DNA of 9,870 nt from Nitrospirota bacterium (GTDB taxonomy: Bacteria > Nitrospirota > Thermodesulfovibrionia > Thermodesulfovibrionales > JdFR-88), in contig JAKAMR010000084.1 of NCBI GenBank assembly GCA_021812785.1, forward strand, positions 1 to 9,870, given 5' to 3'. A program made the position numbers and the translations under genes. Of the stretch, positions 1 through 5,677 are shown piece by piece. Each line of letters begins with the position of its first letter. Positions within the stretch are counted from its first letter, which is position 1. Under the pieces are notes generated by a model. That model did no database searches. It was not told where the DNA came from and saw only the letters and a program-made list of their open reading frames with translations.

Positions 1-49
1 AACGAATGAACATTCATCTTCGGGAAAAAAGGGATTGTAAAAACATTTT

Positions 50-76
50 GGGAGAGAGCCTCTAGTCCCCTTTTTT
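50..76 (+). terminator. possible weak intrinsic terminator
   Basis: GGGA (50-53) can pair with TCCC (66-69), and GAG with CTC inside it, leaving a small bulge. The stem is followed by C and then six T residues (71-76). This resembles a Rho-independent terminator for a plus-strand gene ending left of the window. The stem is short and imperfect, so this is tentative. Confidence 0.25.
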
Positions 77-98
77 ATGCCCTGCGGGCATCGAATGC
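73..98. repeat. 26-bp palindromic repeat, copy 1
   Basis: A 26-base sequence is found here and again, identical, at 149-174. Its core ATGCCCTGCGGGCAT is a perfect 6-bp inverted repeat around a 3-base loop, flanked by TTTT on the left and CGAATGC on the right. The copies start 76 bp apart in gene-free DNA. This resembles a REP-type dispersed extragenic palindrome, but only two copies can be seen here and the family is not recognised. Confidence 0.75.
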
Positions 99-148
99 AG
101 GGATTTTTCTGATTTATCATAGTTCGCTCGCTTGCCGCTCACTTCCCA

Positions 149-174
149 TTTTATGCCCTGCGGGCATCGAATGC
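149..174. repeat. 26-bp palindromic repeat, copy 2
   Basis: Identical to 73-98 and in the same orientation, with the same ATGCCC/GGGCAT stem. The 50 bp between the copies (99-148) show no similarity to the repeat. Nothing else is recognised from 175 to 297, which is AT-rich and lacks a convincing reading frame. Confidence 0.75.
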
Positions 175-297
175 TATGTTTTTCCGTTCAGGCTTAAAAT
201 TACAACCTCCCGTTTTTAAAGTATTTTTTATCCTGACCTGTTCAAAGCGTTCAATAAACACCCCACTCCAAGAAAAACTCCTTTCCGGTTCCAGCCA

Positions 298-543
298 TTA
301 AAAAGGCTGCCAGACCCTATCATAATCCGCCTGCCCATGAAATTGTCCATTAAACAGTTCACGTTGACATGTATCATGATCGTGCTTGCGATCCACTTGG
401 TTTCTAGGACGGCGGAGTTCCCATTCATTAAAAAACAGGACGGCAACCTTGACTATAACATTAAAAACAAGGCCCACCACCATCGCTGCAACCAATACCG
501 CTGCCGCCAAAAGTATCGTATCGGTATTGGCAGATGTATTCAT
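298..543 (-). CDS. candidate small single-pass membrane protein (81 aa)
   Basis: The family is not recognised. The chosen ATG at 543 is preceded by AGGGA with about 9 nt spacing, the best ribosome site in this region. The same frame opens further upstream to an ATG at 618, but that start has a poorer site and would bury the hydrophobic segment inside the protein. The product has a short polar N-terminus, one long hydrophobic stretch at about residues 10-38 (TILLAAAVLVAAMVVGLVFN and on), then a charged tail rich in Arg, His, Asp and Gln. This fits a small inner-membrane protein with one helix and a soluble tail. An overlapping plus-strand frame (337-567) also has a hydrophobic start but lacks a ribosome site. 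No homolog can be named, and the protein may be lineage-specific or not expressed. Confidence 0.4.
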   Translation of the reverse strand: MNTSANTDTILLAAAVLVAAMVVGLVFNVIVKVAVLFFNEWELRRPRNQVDRKHDHDTCQRELFNGQFHGQADYDRVWQPF

Positions 544-863
544 ACTTTTTATTCCCTGTATACCTGAAATAAAGGGTTTTGGGAGATAAAATTGTATTTT
601 CACTTGCAATGAAGCCATTTTTTATTCATTTTCAGCTCCCGATATCTGCTGGAAAGTCCATTCTTTCATATTGACCTGAAGGGTACAAAGCGATCCAGTT
701 CTTCAGATCAGGGTCCTGCACTATTCTTTTTTGGGGCTGCCTTAAAAATCGGATACATTGAAAGCCGAGGCTTTTTTGCCTCATATGTACGGGAATGGAA
801 TTCGAATCCGCCAAACCTGGCTCCTGCCTGCAATGCAGGCGAAAAAGTTTTCGGGCATCGCTT
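544..863. other. intergenic stretch without a recognisable gene
   Basis: The longest frame is a minus-strand 60-residue one (814-632) that starts at TTG without a good ribosome site and resembles no known family, so it is not called. Two small hairpins are visible. AAAGC-CGAG-GCTTT (761-774) is followed by TTT and could be a weak plus-strand terminator. GCCTGC-AAT-GCAGGC lies at 826-840, just past the end of the barrel remnant that reads leftward. Confidence 0.4.
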
Positions 864-1094
864 TTAGAATCTTAAACCAAGGTTACCGGTTGCCATAAAG
901 CCATCCAATTTGCTATAGCGTTGTCCAAAGAAATGCGCAGCTTCCGTAAATATGTATTTCCCCTCAGCCGCGAAAAAGACGTGGGGGAAAATGGGGAAGG
1001 AGAGACCTGCCAGGACATGGCCTCCAAAAACCGTGTCCGAATCTCTGCCGGATAGGGAAACCGGGCCGCTCGTCGATATGCCGCTTTCTTTTTT
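864..1094 (-). pseudogene. C-terminal remnant of an outer-membrane beta-barrel protein
   Basis: An open minus-strand frame of 76 codons, closed upstream by TGA at 1097-1095, has no start codon of its own. Its last 50 residues alternate polar and hydrophobic positions in the style of transmembrane beta-strands: GGHVLAGLSFPIFPHVFFAA, then EGKYIFTEAAHFFGQRYSKL, then DGFMATGNLGLRF at the end. The terminal Phe, with alternating aromatic and hydrophobic residues before it, matches the Bam-recognised last strand of outer-membrane barrels. About three strands are present, whereas such porin-like or opacity-type barrels need eight or more. No upstream barrel sequence was found in any minus frame to about 1170. 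A run of seven A (minus strand) just upstream, next to an ATG at about 1099, could mark a frameshift, but that would still give only a fragment. I call it a gene remnant. The family (OmpA/opacity-like barrel) is inferred from pattern only. Confidence 0.6.
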
Positions 1095-1169
1095 TCATGG
1101 AATTTACTTTTCTCAATTTAAGGCGATGCATTTGAAGTTTCCCTTGGAATGTTCTTAAAAATCCATTCC

Positions 1170-1274
1170 TTAAACAGCCGCCCCACTATGGCCCAAAAGC
1201 GATCCTAAAAATAGCAAGAGAAGGACTATAAACAGGATCTTCTCGAAGGCTGTGGACGTGCCGGATATTCCCAT
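1170..1274 (-). CDS. 34-residue membrane micro-protein downstream of DUF748
   Basis: The ATG at 1274-1272 starts 2 nt after the DUF748 stop codon (TGA, 1279-1277). The ribosome site AAGGGG is formed by the last codons of the DUF748 gene, so translation is probably coupled. The product begins MGISGTSTAFEKILFIVLLL and has a single strongly hydrophobic helix at about residues 13-27, then a short tail GHSGAAV before TAA. It has the shape of a single-pass inner-membrane micro-protein with a polar N-terminus. The family is not recognised. Just after the stop, GGAATG and CATTCC (1164-1169 and 1146-1151) can form a 6-bp stem. A good ribosome site, tight spacing and a coherent hydrophobic segment favour a real gene. 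It was found by reading the strand directly and is too short for most gene callers. Confidence 0.55.
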   Translation of the reverse strand: MGISGTSTAFEKILFIVLLLLFLGSLLGHSGAAV

Positions 1275-1276
1275 TT

Positions 1277-2377
1277 TCACCCCTTTTGTTTTTTAATTCC
1301 GGGTACAGCCGGCTTCAGTTCCGTGAACCCCGGCAGTATCGCCCGTGCAAAGGCGTTTCTAAGCAGGTTGCCGATAACCGTCCAGTAATCCACCCTGATT
1401 TCCGCCTTGAATTCTCCTTTTATGGGAATGATTGTTGCCAATCTATTTTTTTGTCCCCTCTCAAAAAGCGAGATAAAGCCGCTGGCTATGGCCTCCCAGA
1501 AGAACTTGAGGGGATTTTTCGTTATGCTTTTCCATTTGACGACCTTAAGGTCGTCAAACAGCGGCTTGACCTTGCCCGCATAAACGCCGTTTTTGGAGTT
1601 GACCTCCATATAAAGGCTGAACAATCCTCCCTGGGCGTCAAGTTTGGCATATGCATTTAAAAAGTCTTTGAGGTCCACGACATGCATGTCCACCAGTTGA
1701 GCTTTCATGTTGAAAGTCGGTCTTGAAGCAAAGGGGTCCATGGCCATGTTGAAGGCAAAAGCCGGCTTGCCCGGCGCAGGCTTATTGTACGCGTAAATGG
1801 AGGCCGGGGTCTTGCCCGCAAACCCGCGCCTTGTGGATATATCCTTGGCGACTGCATACACGTGGTCCAGGTATATGTCGATCTGGGGTTTGGAGTAAAA
1901 CTGGCGAAAATGGACTGATCCGTTTTCCACTCTGAAGCTGTTTATCAGCGCCGGGGAAAGCTTGTTAAGGGTCGCCGCCCAGCTTGGCGAGATGTCCGTC
2001 TGCGAACTCTTTGCGGTCTTGCCTTTCACGAAGTTAAGCACCGGGTCGTAAAGGGTAACCTCGCCCGTGATCGCGCCGTGGAGCAGGGTGCGCCAGTCTA
2101 TGGACAGGTCCATGAGCCTAGCCTTAAAAAAAGGTACAGGTATGTTGCCGGTAGTTTTGTCCAGTCTTATCCCCTTTATCTGATAGGCCCCGCGCCAGAT
2201 GCTCATCTCTATGTCGTCCACATGGCCTGTATAGTTCGGTAAGCGGGCCAGTTTCCCGTTTACGTAGTGGAGCACAATGGTGGGTAGAAATGCCCGGAAG
2301 ACGACCAGCGCAAGCACGATGAGAAGCGCGGCGATGAGTTTCTTACGCTTGAAAAGTCTTAGGATGTTCGCGGACAT
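1277..2377 (-). CDS. DUF748 family AsmA-like envelope protein
   Basis: This is a 366-residue protein with a positively charged N-terminus (LFKRKK) followed by a transmembrane helix at about residues 13-33. A long, beta-rich periplasmic part follows. The segment after the helix, with LPTIVLHYVNGKLARLPNYT and the following GHVDDIEMSIWRGAYQI, is typical of DUF748 proteins, which are related to the AsmA/TamB bridge-like group of inner-membrane-anchored envelope proteins. A role in outer-membrane or lipid homeostasis is inferred from that group and is not shown here. The ATG at 2377 is preferred because AAGG sits 11 nt upstream. A GTG four codons earlier (2389) lies right next to that site. It is the first gene of a leftward unit, with the 34-residue protein coupled to its end and a promoter candidate at 2444-2471. 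The reading frame is intact and its length suits the short DUF748 form. Confidence 0.8.
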   Translation of the reverse strand: MSANILRLFKRKKLIAALLIVLALVVFRAFLPTIVLHYVNGKLARLPNYTGHVDDIEMSIWRGAYQIKGIRLDKTTGNIPVPFFKARLMDLSIDWRTLLHGAITGEVTLYDPVLNFVKGKTAKSSQTDISPSWAATLNKLSPALINSFRVENGSVHFRQFYSKPQIDIYLDHVYAVAKDISTRRGFAGKTPASIYAYNKPAPGKPAFAFNMAMDPFASRPTFNMKAQLVDMHVVDLKDFLNAYAKLDAQGGLFSLYMEVNSKNGVYAGKVKPLFDDLKVVKWKSITKNPLKFFWEAIASGFISLFERGQKNRLATIIPIKGEFKAEIRVDYWTVIGNLLRNAFARAILPGFTELKPAVPGIKKQKG

Positions 2378-2443
2378 TTTTGATTGCACCTTTTCAAGCA
2401 GAGGATTTGATATCGATAAAAACCAAAGAGACCCTTCAGCCAG

Positions 2444-2471
2444 ATTCTATAACAGGCAAGATATTTTTCAA
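2444..2471 (-). promoter_or_regulatory. candidate sigma70 promoter for the DUF748 gene
   Basis: On the minus strand TTGAAA (2471-2466) and TAGAAT (2449-2444) are separated by 16 bp. Transcription would start near 2437, giving a leader of about 60 nt before the ATG at 2377. The match to consensus is fair, not perfect. Confidence 0.4.
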
Positions 2472-2607
2472 ACTCATACTTTCCAAATGCCGTTTCTAAG
2501 ATCGGGAGATGCAACTAGTGTCATTCCAATCGGCGGAGATTTTGATATGATTTAGTCAAAGATCATTTTTCCCTCGGAGGCCCGGCTCAATCTGGTTTAT
2601 TTAAACC

Positions 2608-3174
2608 ATGTCCATTCTCGATATAATCTTCGGGCATCCTATAGCTTCATCCCAGGCAAAAAAGGAAGAACTCTCCGTATTTACGGGTGTCCCCGGTACT
2701 GGGTCTTGATTCATTGGCTCTACCGGGTACGGACCGGAAGCCGCCCTCACCATGTTAATGCCTCTTGGCGCAGCGGGACTGCACTACTTTCCCGTAATCG
2801 TCCTTGGAGTTATAGCCAATCTCTCCGCCCTTTATTTTTCATATCGTCAGACCGCCGCCGCTTATCCTGACGGCGGCGGAGCATACATTGTTGCAAAGGA
2901 TAACCTTGGCCGCTGGGCCGGATTGGGGGCGGCGGTGGCGGGGCACGGAATATTTTATTATGTCTCGCTGGCAAGCATTTTTATTGTCCTTACCTATTCG
3001 GCGCAAACCGGTTTTACTGATTTTCCTCGTGTGTGCCGCCTGCTGGCCGAACCGCATTGGTGGGAGTATTTGTTGCACAATCTGCACGGGGCCAGACTGA
3101 AAACCATGTTTTACCTGAAGGGCGGCGAACGTGTAATTGTAATAAGAGTCCCGTGGCACTTGCGCGATGTATAG
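2608..3174 (+). pseudogene. collapsed APC-superfamily permease gene (KimA-like)
   Basis: Three parts of one permease can be read. Block 1 (2608 to about 2931) starts MSILDIIFGHPIASS and includes GYGPEAALTMLMPLGAAGLH and AAAYPDGGGAYIVAKDNLG, the N-terminal helices of KimA-type amino-acid or potassium permeases. Block 2 (about 2932-3051), GHGIFYYVSLASIFIVL then SAQTGFTDFPRVCRLLAE, is normally found in the middle of such proteins. Block 3 (about 3052-3174), PHWWEYLLHN to VIRVPWHLRDV, is their usual C-terminus. Roughly 189 codons remain against about 600-650 in the family, so two internal deletions have removed most of it, both preserving frame. In block 1 an extra C in the CCCC run at 2691-2694 shifts the frame, and loss of one base near 2716 restores it. 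The normal frame between meets TGA at 2707-2709, while the shifted frame reads PVLGLDSL, the expected sequence. The gene cannot make a working transporter. Sequencing error could explain the paired indels but not the deletions. Confidence 0.8.
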
Positions 3175-3552
3175 ACAGAGGGGCCGGGCCCAGGGCATCC
3201 GCTGGCCATTGACTCTGGCGGTCTATGGGTTAATCTTTAGGCAGAGAGGCAATCCTATTCTTGAAAGCAGATGTAAATGCCTTACAAATCTGAATTCCTG
3301 GATAGAAAGGCCATTTCCGGCAGCGGCAGGCTTCTGCTCGTAGAGCTTGCCAGCGGGGCGCGGCCTACACAGAGCCCAACCGGAAAAGGAGGATTCGATC
3401 AAGGCAGGTGAAGATGGCAACAAATATATTTTGGACTGGCTTCTGGCAGCGATAAAGGATAACCTCATCAGTATCCTCAATAGCAGGGGCTAAAACAAAA
3501 AAACTTGGTTCTTTGCGCAAAAAAAAGAGCAAAGATCGTAAAAGGAGAAAAC
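3175..3552 (+). other. gene-free stretch with possible coding fragments
   Basis: No gene is recognised. Two plus-strand frames have protein-like composition. One is 3277-3411 (44 aa, MPYKSEFLDRKAISGSG onward, ending GKGGFDQGR). The other is an overlapping frame open from 3344 to the TAA at 3491-3493, which includes EDGNKYILDWLLAAIK. A single frameshift near 3390 would join them, so they may be remnants of one small gene, but no family is recognised. Just before the lipoprotein gene, TCTTTGC (3510-3516) and GCAAAGA (3529-3535) form a 7-bp inverted repeat with a 12-base A-rich loop. It would lie in that gene's leader and might be regulatory. Confidence 0.35.
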
Positions 3553-3924
3553 ATGAAAAAAAACATTCATATCATTTTGGCGGCGGTCTGCGCTGGGATA
3601 TTGTTATTTGGCTGCTCCGTTATAGAGAAAAAACCGGAACTGGCCGAATACAAAGCCGGCGTCCTTTCATCCACTCTCGACCGCAGTATCACTGACGTGC
3701 AGAAGGCAACGGTGGGGGCCTATGAGAGTCTGGGGCTTACCATAGTGGAGGCAAAAGGTGACAAGCTATCGGGGATTGTTCGCGGGACTTTGGCCAATGG
3801 CACGGAGGCAGATACAAACCTGACCCCTGTCGATGATAAAACGAATGTAGGCATTAAAGTGGGGGCAACTGGAGATGAGCCCTTTTCCTACAGGATCCTT
3901 GAGGCGATCAGGAAAAAACTGTAG
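3553..3924 (+). CDS. DUF3568 family lipoprotein
   Basis: This is a 123-residue exported lipoprotein. The ATG at 3553 follows AGGAG with 5 nt spacing; an earlier GTG at 3505 has no such site and would bury the signal peptide. The signal peptide is MKKNIHIILAAVCAGILLFG with lipobox LLFG-C, so Cys21 is the likely lipidated residue. Ser at +2 suggests sorting to the outer membrane. The mature part fits DUF3568: a region SSTLDRSITDVQKATVGAYE followed by SLGLTIVEAKGDKLSGIVRG, then a strand-rich segment with the typical TNVGIKVGATGDEPFSYRIL close to the C-terminus. The molecular function of DUF3568 is not known to me. It is first in a rightward group with a DUF1328 membrane protein and an exported coiled-coil protein. 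A long inverted repeat (3939-4005) separates it from them and could make them respond differently. No strong promoter was found upstream. Confidence 0.8.
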   Translation: MKKNIHIILAAVCAGILLFGCSVIEKKPELAEYKAGVLSSTLDRSITDVQKATVGAYESLGLTIVEAKGDKLSGIVRGTLANGTEADTNLTPVDDKTNVGIKVGATGDEPFSYRILEAIRKKL

Positions 3925-3938
3925 CTCAAAAAATTAAA

Positions 3939-4005
3939 CTAGCGGGATGCTGGAAAAGTCCCAAATTAGTCATACCCCGCTAGCTGGGTGTCCTAACAGC
4001 ATCCC
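3939..4005. repeat. overlapping inverted repeats between lipoprotein and DUF1328 genes
   Basis: GGGATGCTG (3944-3952) is repeated as its exact reverse complement CAGCATCCC (3997-4005), a 9-bp match. CTAGCGGG (3939-3946) has its exact complement CCCGCTAG at 3976-3983, an 8-bp match. The two stems share GGG at 3944-3946, so they cannot form fully together. As RNA this could be a switch between two structures. As DNA, a 62-bp piece ending in 9-bp inverted repeats resembles a very small non-autonomous element or IS-end remnant. No flanking target duplication is seen. The right end is followed by AAAAAA, so it is not a plus-strand intrinsic terminator. Confidence 0.65.
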
Positions 4006-4061
4006 AAAAAACCTGCTAACAGTACTAACCCCAAGAAAAAGAAGTGGAGGTGCCCACTAAA

Positions 4062-4229
4062 ATGCTTCGATGGGCCGTCGTTTTCCTTATTATCGCCATA
4101 ATAGCAGCGGTGCTCGGATTTGCGGGGATAGCTGGCGCTGCCACCGGGATAGCCAAGATTCTGTTTATTCTCTTTCTGGTACTGTTCGTGATTTCACTGA
4201 TTTTCGGCCGCAGACCGCCTGCGGTTTAG
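4062..4229 (+). CDS. DUF1328 (YtjA-type) small membrane protein
   Basis: This is a 55-residue protein, [20 protein letters not shown] followed by [20 protein letters not shown] and a short Arg-Pro tail. The [20 protein letters not shown] start and GIAGAA-GIAKILF core are the hallmark of DUF1328, a two-helix inner-membrane family that includes Escherichia coli YtjA. Helices span about residues 4-22 and 30-50. The function is not established. The ATG at 4062 follows GGAGG (4046-4050) at 11 nt; a GTG at 4044 in the same frame overlaps that site and adds six non-family residues, so it is rejected. The next gene begins 16 nt later, and its AGGAGG overlaps this stop codon, which indicates one transcript. 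It follows the DUF3568 lipoprotein after the inverted repeat. Confidence 0.9.
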   Translation: MLRWAVVFLIIAIIAAVLGFAGIAGAATGIAKILFILFLVLFVISLIFGRRPPAV

Positions 4230-4245
4230 GAGGAAAAGAGAAAAG

Positions 4246-4656
4246 ATGAAAGCTAAAACTTTATTTGTTGTTTTACTGGCCTGCTCCATTTTGCTGGCCC
4301 AGGGGTCTGCGGTTTTTGGCGTTTCAGGGGGCACTTTCCGTGCGGCACAAAATAGCGCTGGCTATGAGAAGCCCTCCGCAAAAGCAAGATATGAAGCCAA
4401 GGCAAAACGCACGATACGGTATTATCAGATAAAGATAGACCGTCTAAGAGAAAAAGCAAAAAGGAAAGCGGGCGCGGAGAAGATCAAGGTAGAGTCCGAC
4501 ATAAAGTCGCTTCAGGCAAGGTTAGATACTGCAAAGCTGAAACTGAAAAAACTCGAGGCCGCATCCGCCAGGGATTGGGAAAAAACAAAGGCCGAATTGG
4601 ACAAGGCCCTTGCCGGGGTGCGCTCTGAATACAAAAAAGCCGGTTCGTCTCTGTAG
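4246..4656 (+). CDS. exported coiled-coil protein
   Basis: This is a 136-residue protein with an N-terminal export signal (MKAKTLFVVLLACSILLAQG, cleavage probably near residues 20-25). LLAC-S at residues 10-14 resembles a lipobox, but it sits very early and a further hydrophobic stretch follows, so ordinary signal-peptidase cleavage is the better reading. From about residue 45 the sequence is strongly charged, with Lys, Arg, Glu and regularly spaced Leu and Ile: IKIDRLREKAKRKAGAEKIK, then SLQARLDTAKLKLKKLEAAS. This indicates a long helical coiled coil in the periplasm. No family is recognised. AGGAGG at 4228-4233 overlaps the DUF1328 stop with 12 nt spacing to the ATG, so translation is probably coupled. 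It ends the rightward group of three envelope genes. Its basic, helical nature suggests a structural or stress role, which is inference. Confidence 0.75.
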   Translation: MKAKTLFVVLLACSILLAQGSAVFGVSGGTFRAAQNSAGYEKPSAKARYEAKAKRTIRYYQIKIDRLREKAKRKAGAEKIKVESDIKSLQARLDTAKLKLKKLEAASARDWEKTKAELDKALAGVRSEYKKAGSSL

Positions 4657-5037
4657 AAAACCCGAGTTTTTCATCTGAAGGGCAGCTCTATGGTTATGGT
4701 TAAGACTGGAACGGCCGCTCACGTAAACCCAATAATGGCCTTGATCTCCCCCGAGGAAGGCCTTTTGCCAGTCAAAAATTAAAAGAGAAACTAGGAAATT
4801 GCGAATTTTTTCCTCCTTCAAGCCATATTCATGAAATTTAGTTTAATCAACCTGCACTAAATTATTGCTTGTACCCTGCACATTTAGGCAATCGTTTTCA
4901 AGGCAAGACTTCAGGGAGAATCTTATCATCGAGGCAGAGTATGTTCCGCGCGTGGTAGAAGGGGCCCACCCCAGCCCCAGCCGTCACCGCAGCCCCTTCT
5001 GCAGCCAATTTTGCCCACCGTAAGCACCCCCCTCAGT
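4657..5037. other. intergenic stretch between envelope genes and vapC
   Basis: No supported gene. A 30-codon plus-strand frame (4690-4782, MVMVKTGTAAHVNPIMALIS onward) has AAGG upstream of its ATG but no other sign of being real. AAAAC-CCGA-GTTTT right after the coiled-coil gene (about 4657-4671) is a possible weak terminator. CCTGCAC occurs twice (4851-4857 and 4875-4881). Genes on both sides read toward this stretch, which explains the lack of promoters. The right part is C-rich and carries the inverted repeat listed at 4957-5000. Confidence 0.4.
4957..5000. repeat. inverted repeat downstream of vapC with G-rich minus strand
   Basis: AGAAGGGGC (4957-4965) and GCCCCTTCT (4992-5000) are exact reverse complements separated by 26 bases. 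On the minus strand the loop contains two runs of four G and one of three in close succession. The element lies about 40 bp past the vapC stop, so in the vapBC transcript it could fold as a 3'-end hairpin. There is no following T run, so a normal intrinsic terminator is not supported. Confidence 0.5.
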
Positions 5038-5409
5038 TCATCCTCGCGGATCGTACAGGATCTTTTTCTGGCCGGCCACGGCGTTTAATTTCCTGTCCAG
5101 TGTCCATAAAAGGGAGTGGGACAGCAGGGACGAAGCGAGCAGATGGACATCGACAAGCCCTATCCCGAGGCCATAAAGTTTCTGCCTTTCAATAAATGCC
5201 AGGACCTCATCGTCATCCAATGTCTTTGCCTTGGGGAGGTCGTCAAGCAGGGTCAGTATCTCATCCCTGTTTGAAAGGTTGCCGCAGGCCAGCTCGCCAA
5301 TTACAAAGGGATGGCTAACGGCCTCTTCATTTAAAAGCAGGGCTTTCAGGCCTGCATTGCCCAACCTGAAGTGCTCGATCCAGACCGAGGTGTCTACGAG
5401 AACCATCAT
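5038..5409 (-). CDS. vapC: VapC-type PIN-domain toxin (ribonuclease)
   Basis: This is a 123-residue PIN-domain protein of the usual VapC length. It starts MMVLVDTSVWIEHFR with the first acidic residue D6. The others expected for metal binding are in place: E39 in HPFVIGELACG, D87 in GLGIGLVDVHLLASS and D105 in LWTLDRKL. VapC toxins are Mg-dependent endoribonucleases that cleave tRNA or rRNA and are blocked by their VapB partner. The four acidic positions look intact, so it is probably active. AGGA lies 6 nt before the first ATG and 9 nt before a second ATG at 5406. The frame is closed by a stop ten codons upstream, so no longer form exists. Its antitoxin lies upstream on the same strand after a 76-nt gap, longer than usual for vapBC. 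GGCAGG and CCTGCC (5424-5429 and 5467-5472) in the gap could pair. Confidence 0.88.
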   Translation of the reverse strand: MMVLVDTSVWIEHFRLGNAGLKALLLNEEAVSHPFVIGELACGNLSNRDEILTLLDDLPKAKTLDDDEVLAFIERQKLYGLGIGLVDVHLLASSLLSHSLLWTLDRKLNAVAGQKKILYDPRG

Positions 5410-5485
5410 GCGTCTTCCTGAATGGCAGGGGCCAGGCCGTCAGACCGCCCTTTCCTATGAGATAAACCTGCCTGATGAAAGACGG

Positions 5486-5677
5486 TCAGTTGCCCCTTCC
5501 GCGGCGCACCGGACGAAGCGCCCTCTCCGTGCCGCCCAGTTCGGCCAGGCGCCTGCCGCTTTCGCGCGCTATAAGGGCCTCCAGCCCCATTTTAACCAGG
5601 GCTGTCTTTTCCTTTACGCCGGTCAGTTTTGCGGCCTTTTGCAGGATGCCGTCATTTATGTTCAATGTTGTTCTCAT
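5486..5677 (-). CDS. vapB: VapB-type antitoxin
   Basis: This is a 63-residue protein, MRTTLNINDGILQKAAKLTG then VKEKTALVKMGLEALIARES and a basic tail. The N-terminal RTTLNI strand and following helices form a ribbon-helix-helix DNA-binding unit. KEKTALVKMGLEALI and RRLAELGGTE are typical of the VapB antitoxin family (PF09957). It should bind and inhibit the downstream VapC and, with it, repress its own promoter. The start at 5677 is the family start. The frame is open far upstream, to 5932, but that part overlaps the divergent uvrB gene. No ribosome site precedes the ATG, and the -10 element of the likely promoter ends 7 nt before it, so the message is probably leaderless. Divergent from uvrB. 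Confidence 0.88.
   Translation of the reverse strand: MRTTLNINDGILQKAAKLTGVKEKTALVKMGLEALIARESGRRLAELGGTERALRPVRRGRGN

Noticed and set aside
73..174. CRISPR-like pair of repeats
   Set aside because: Only two copies, no third repeat on either side, and no cas gene; the repeat is better read as an extragenic palindrome.
337..567. Plus-strand hydrophobic 76-residue frame
   Set aside because: No ribosome site, and it opposes a minus-strand frame with a better start; low-complexity basic end.
632..814. Minus-strand 60-residue frame
   Set aside because: TTG start with no proper ribosome site and no recognisable family; mentioned only in the intergenic entry.
849..863. Third copy of the 26-bp palindromic repeat (CGGGCATCG)
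   Set aside because: Only 9 bases match and the stem is absent; a similar CGGGCATC near 2630 is coding sequence of the permease remnant.
952..1158. Plus-strand 68-residue frame
   Set aside because: It is the shadow of the barrel remnant on the minus strand, which has the far clearer protein signature.
4690..4782. 30-codon plus-strand micro-ORF after the coiled-coil gene
   Set aside because: Plausible ATG spacing from AAGG but no hydrophobic segment, motif or context to support it.
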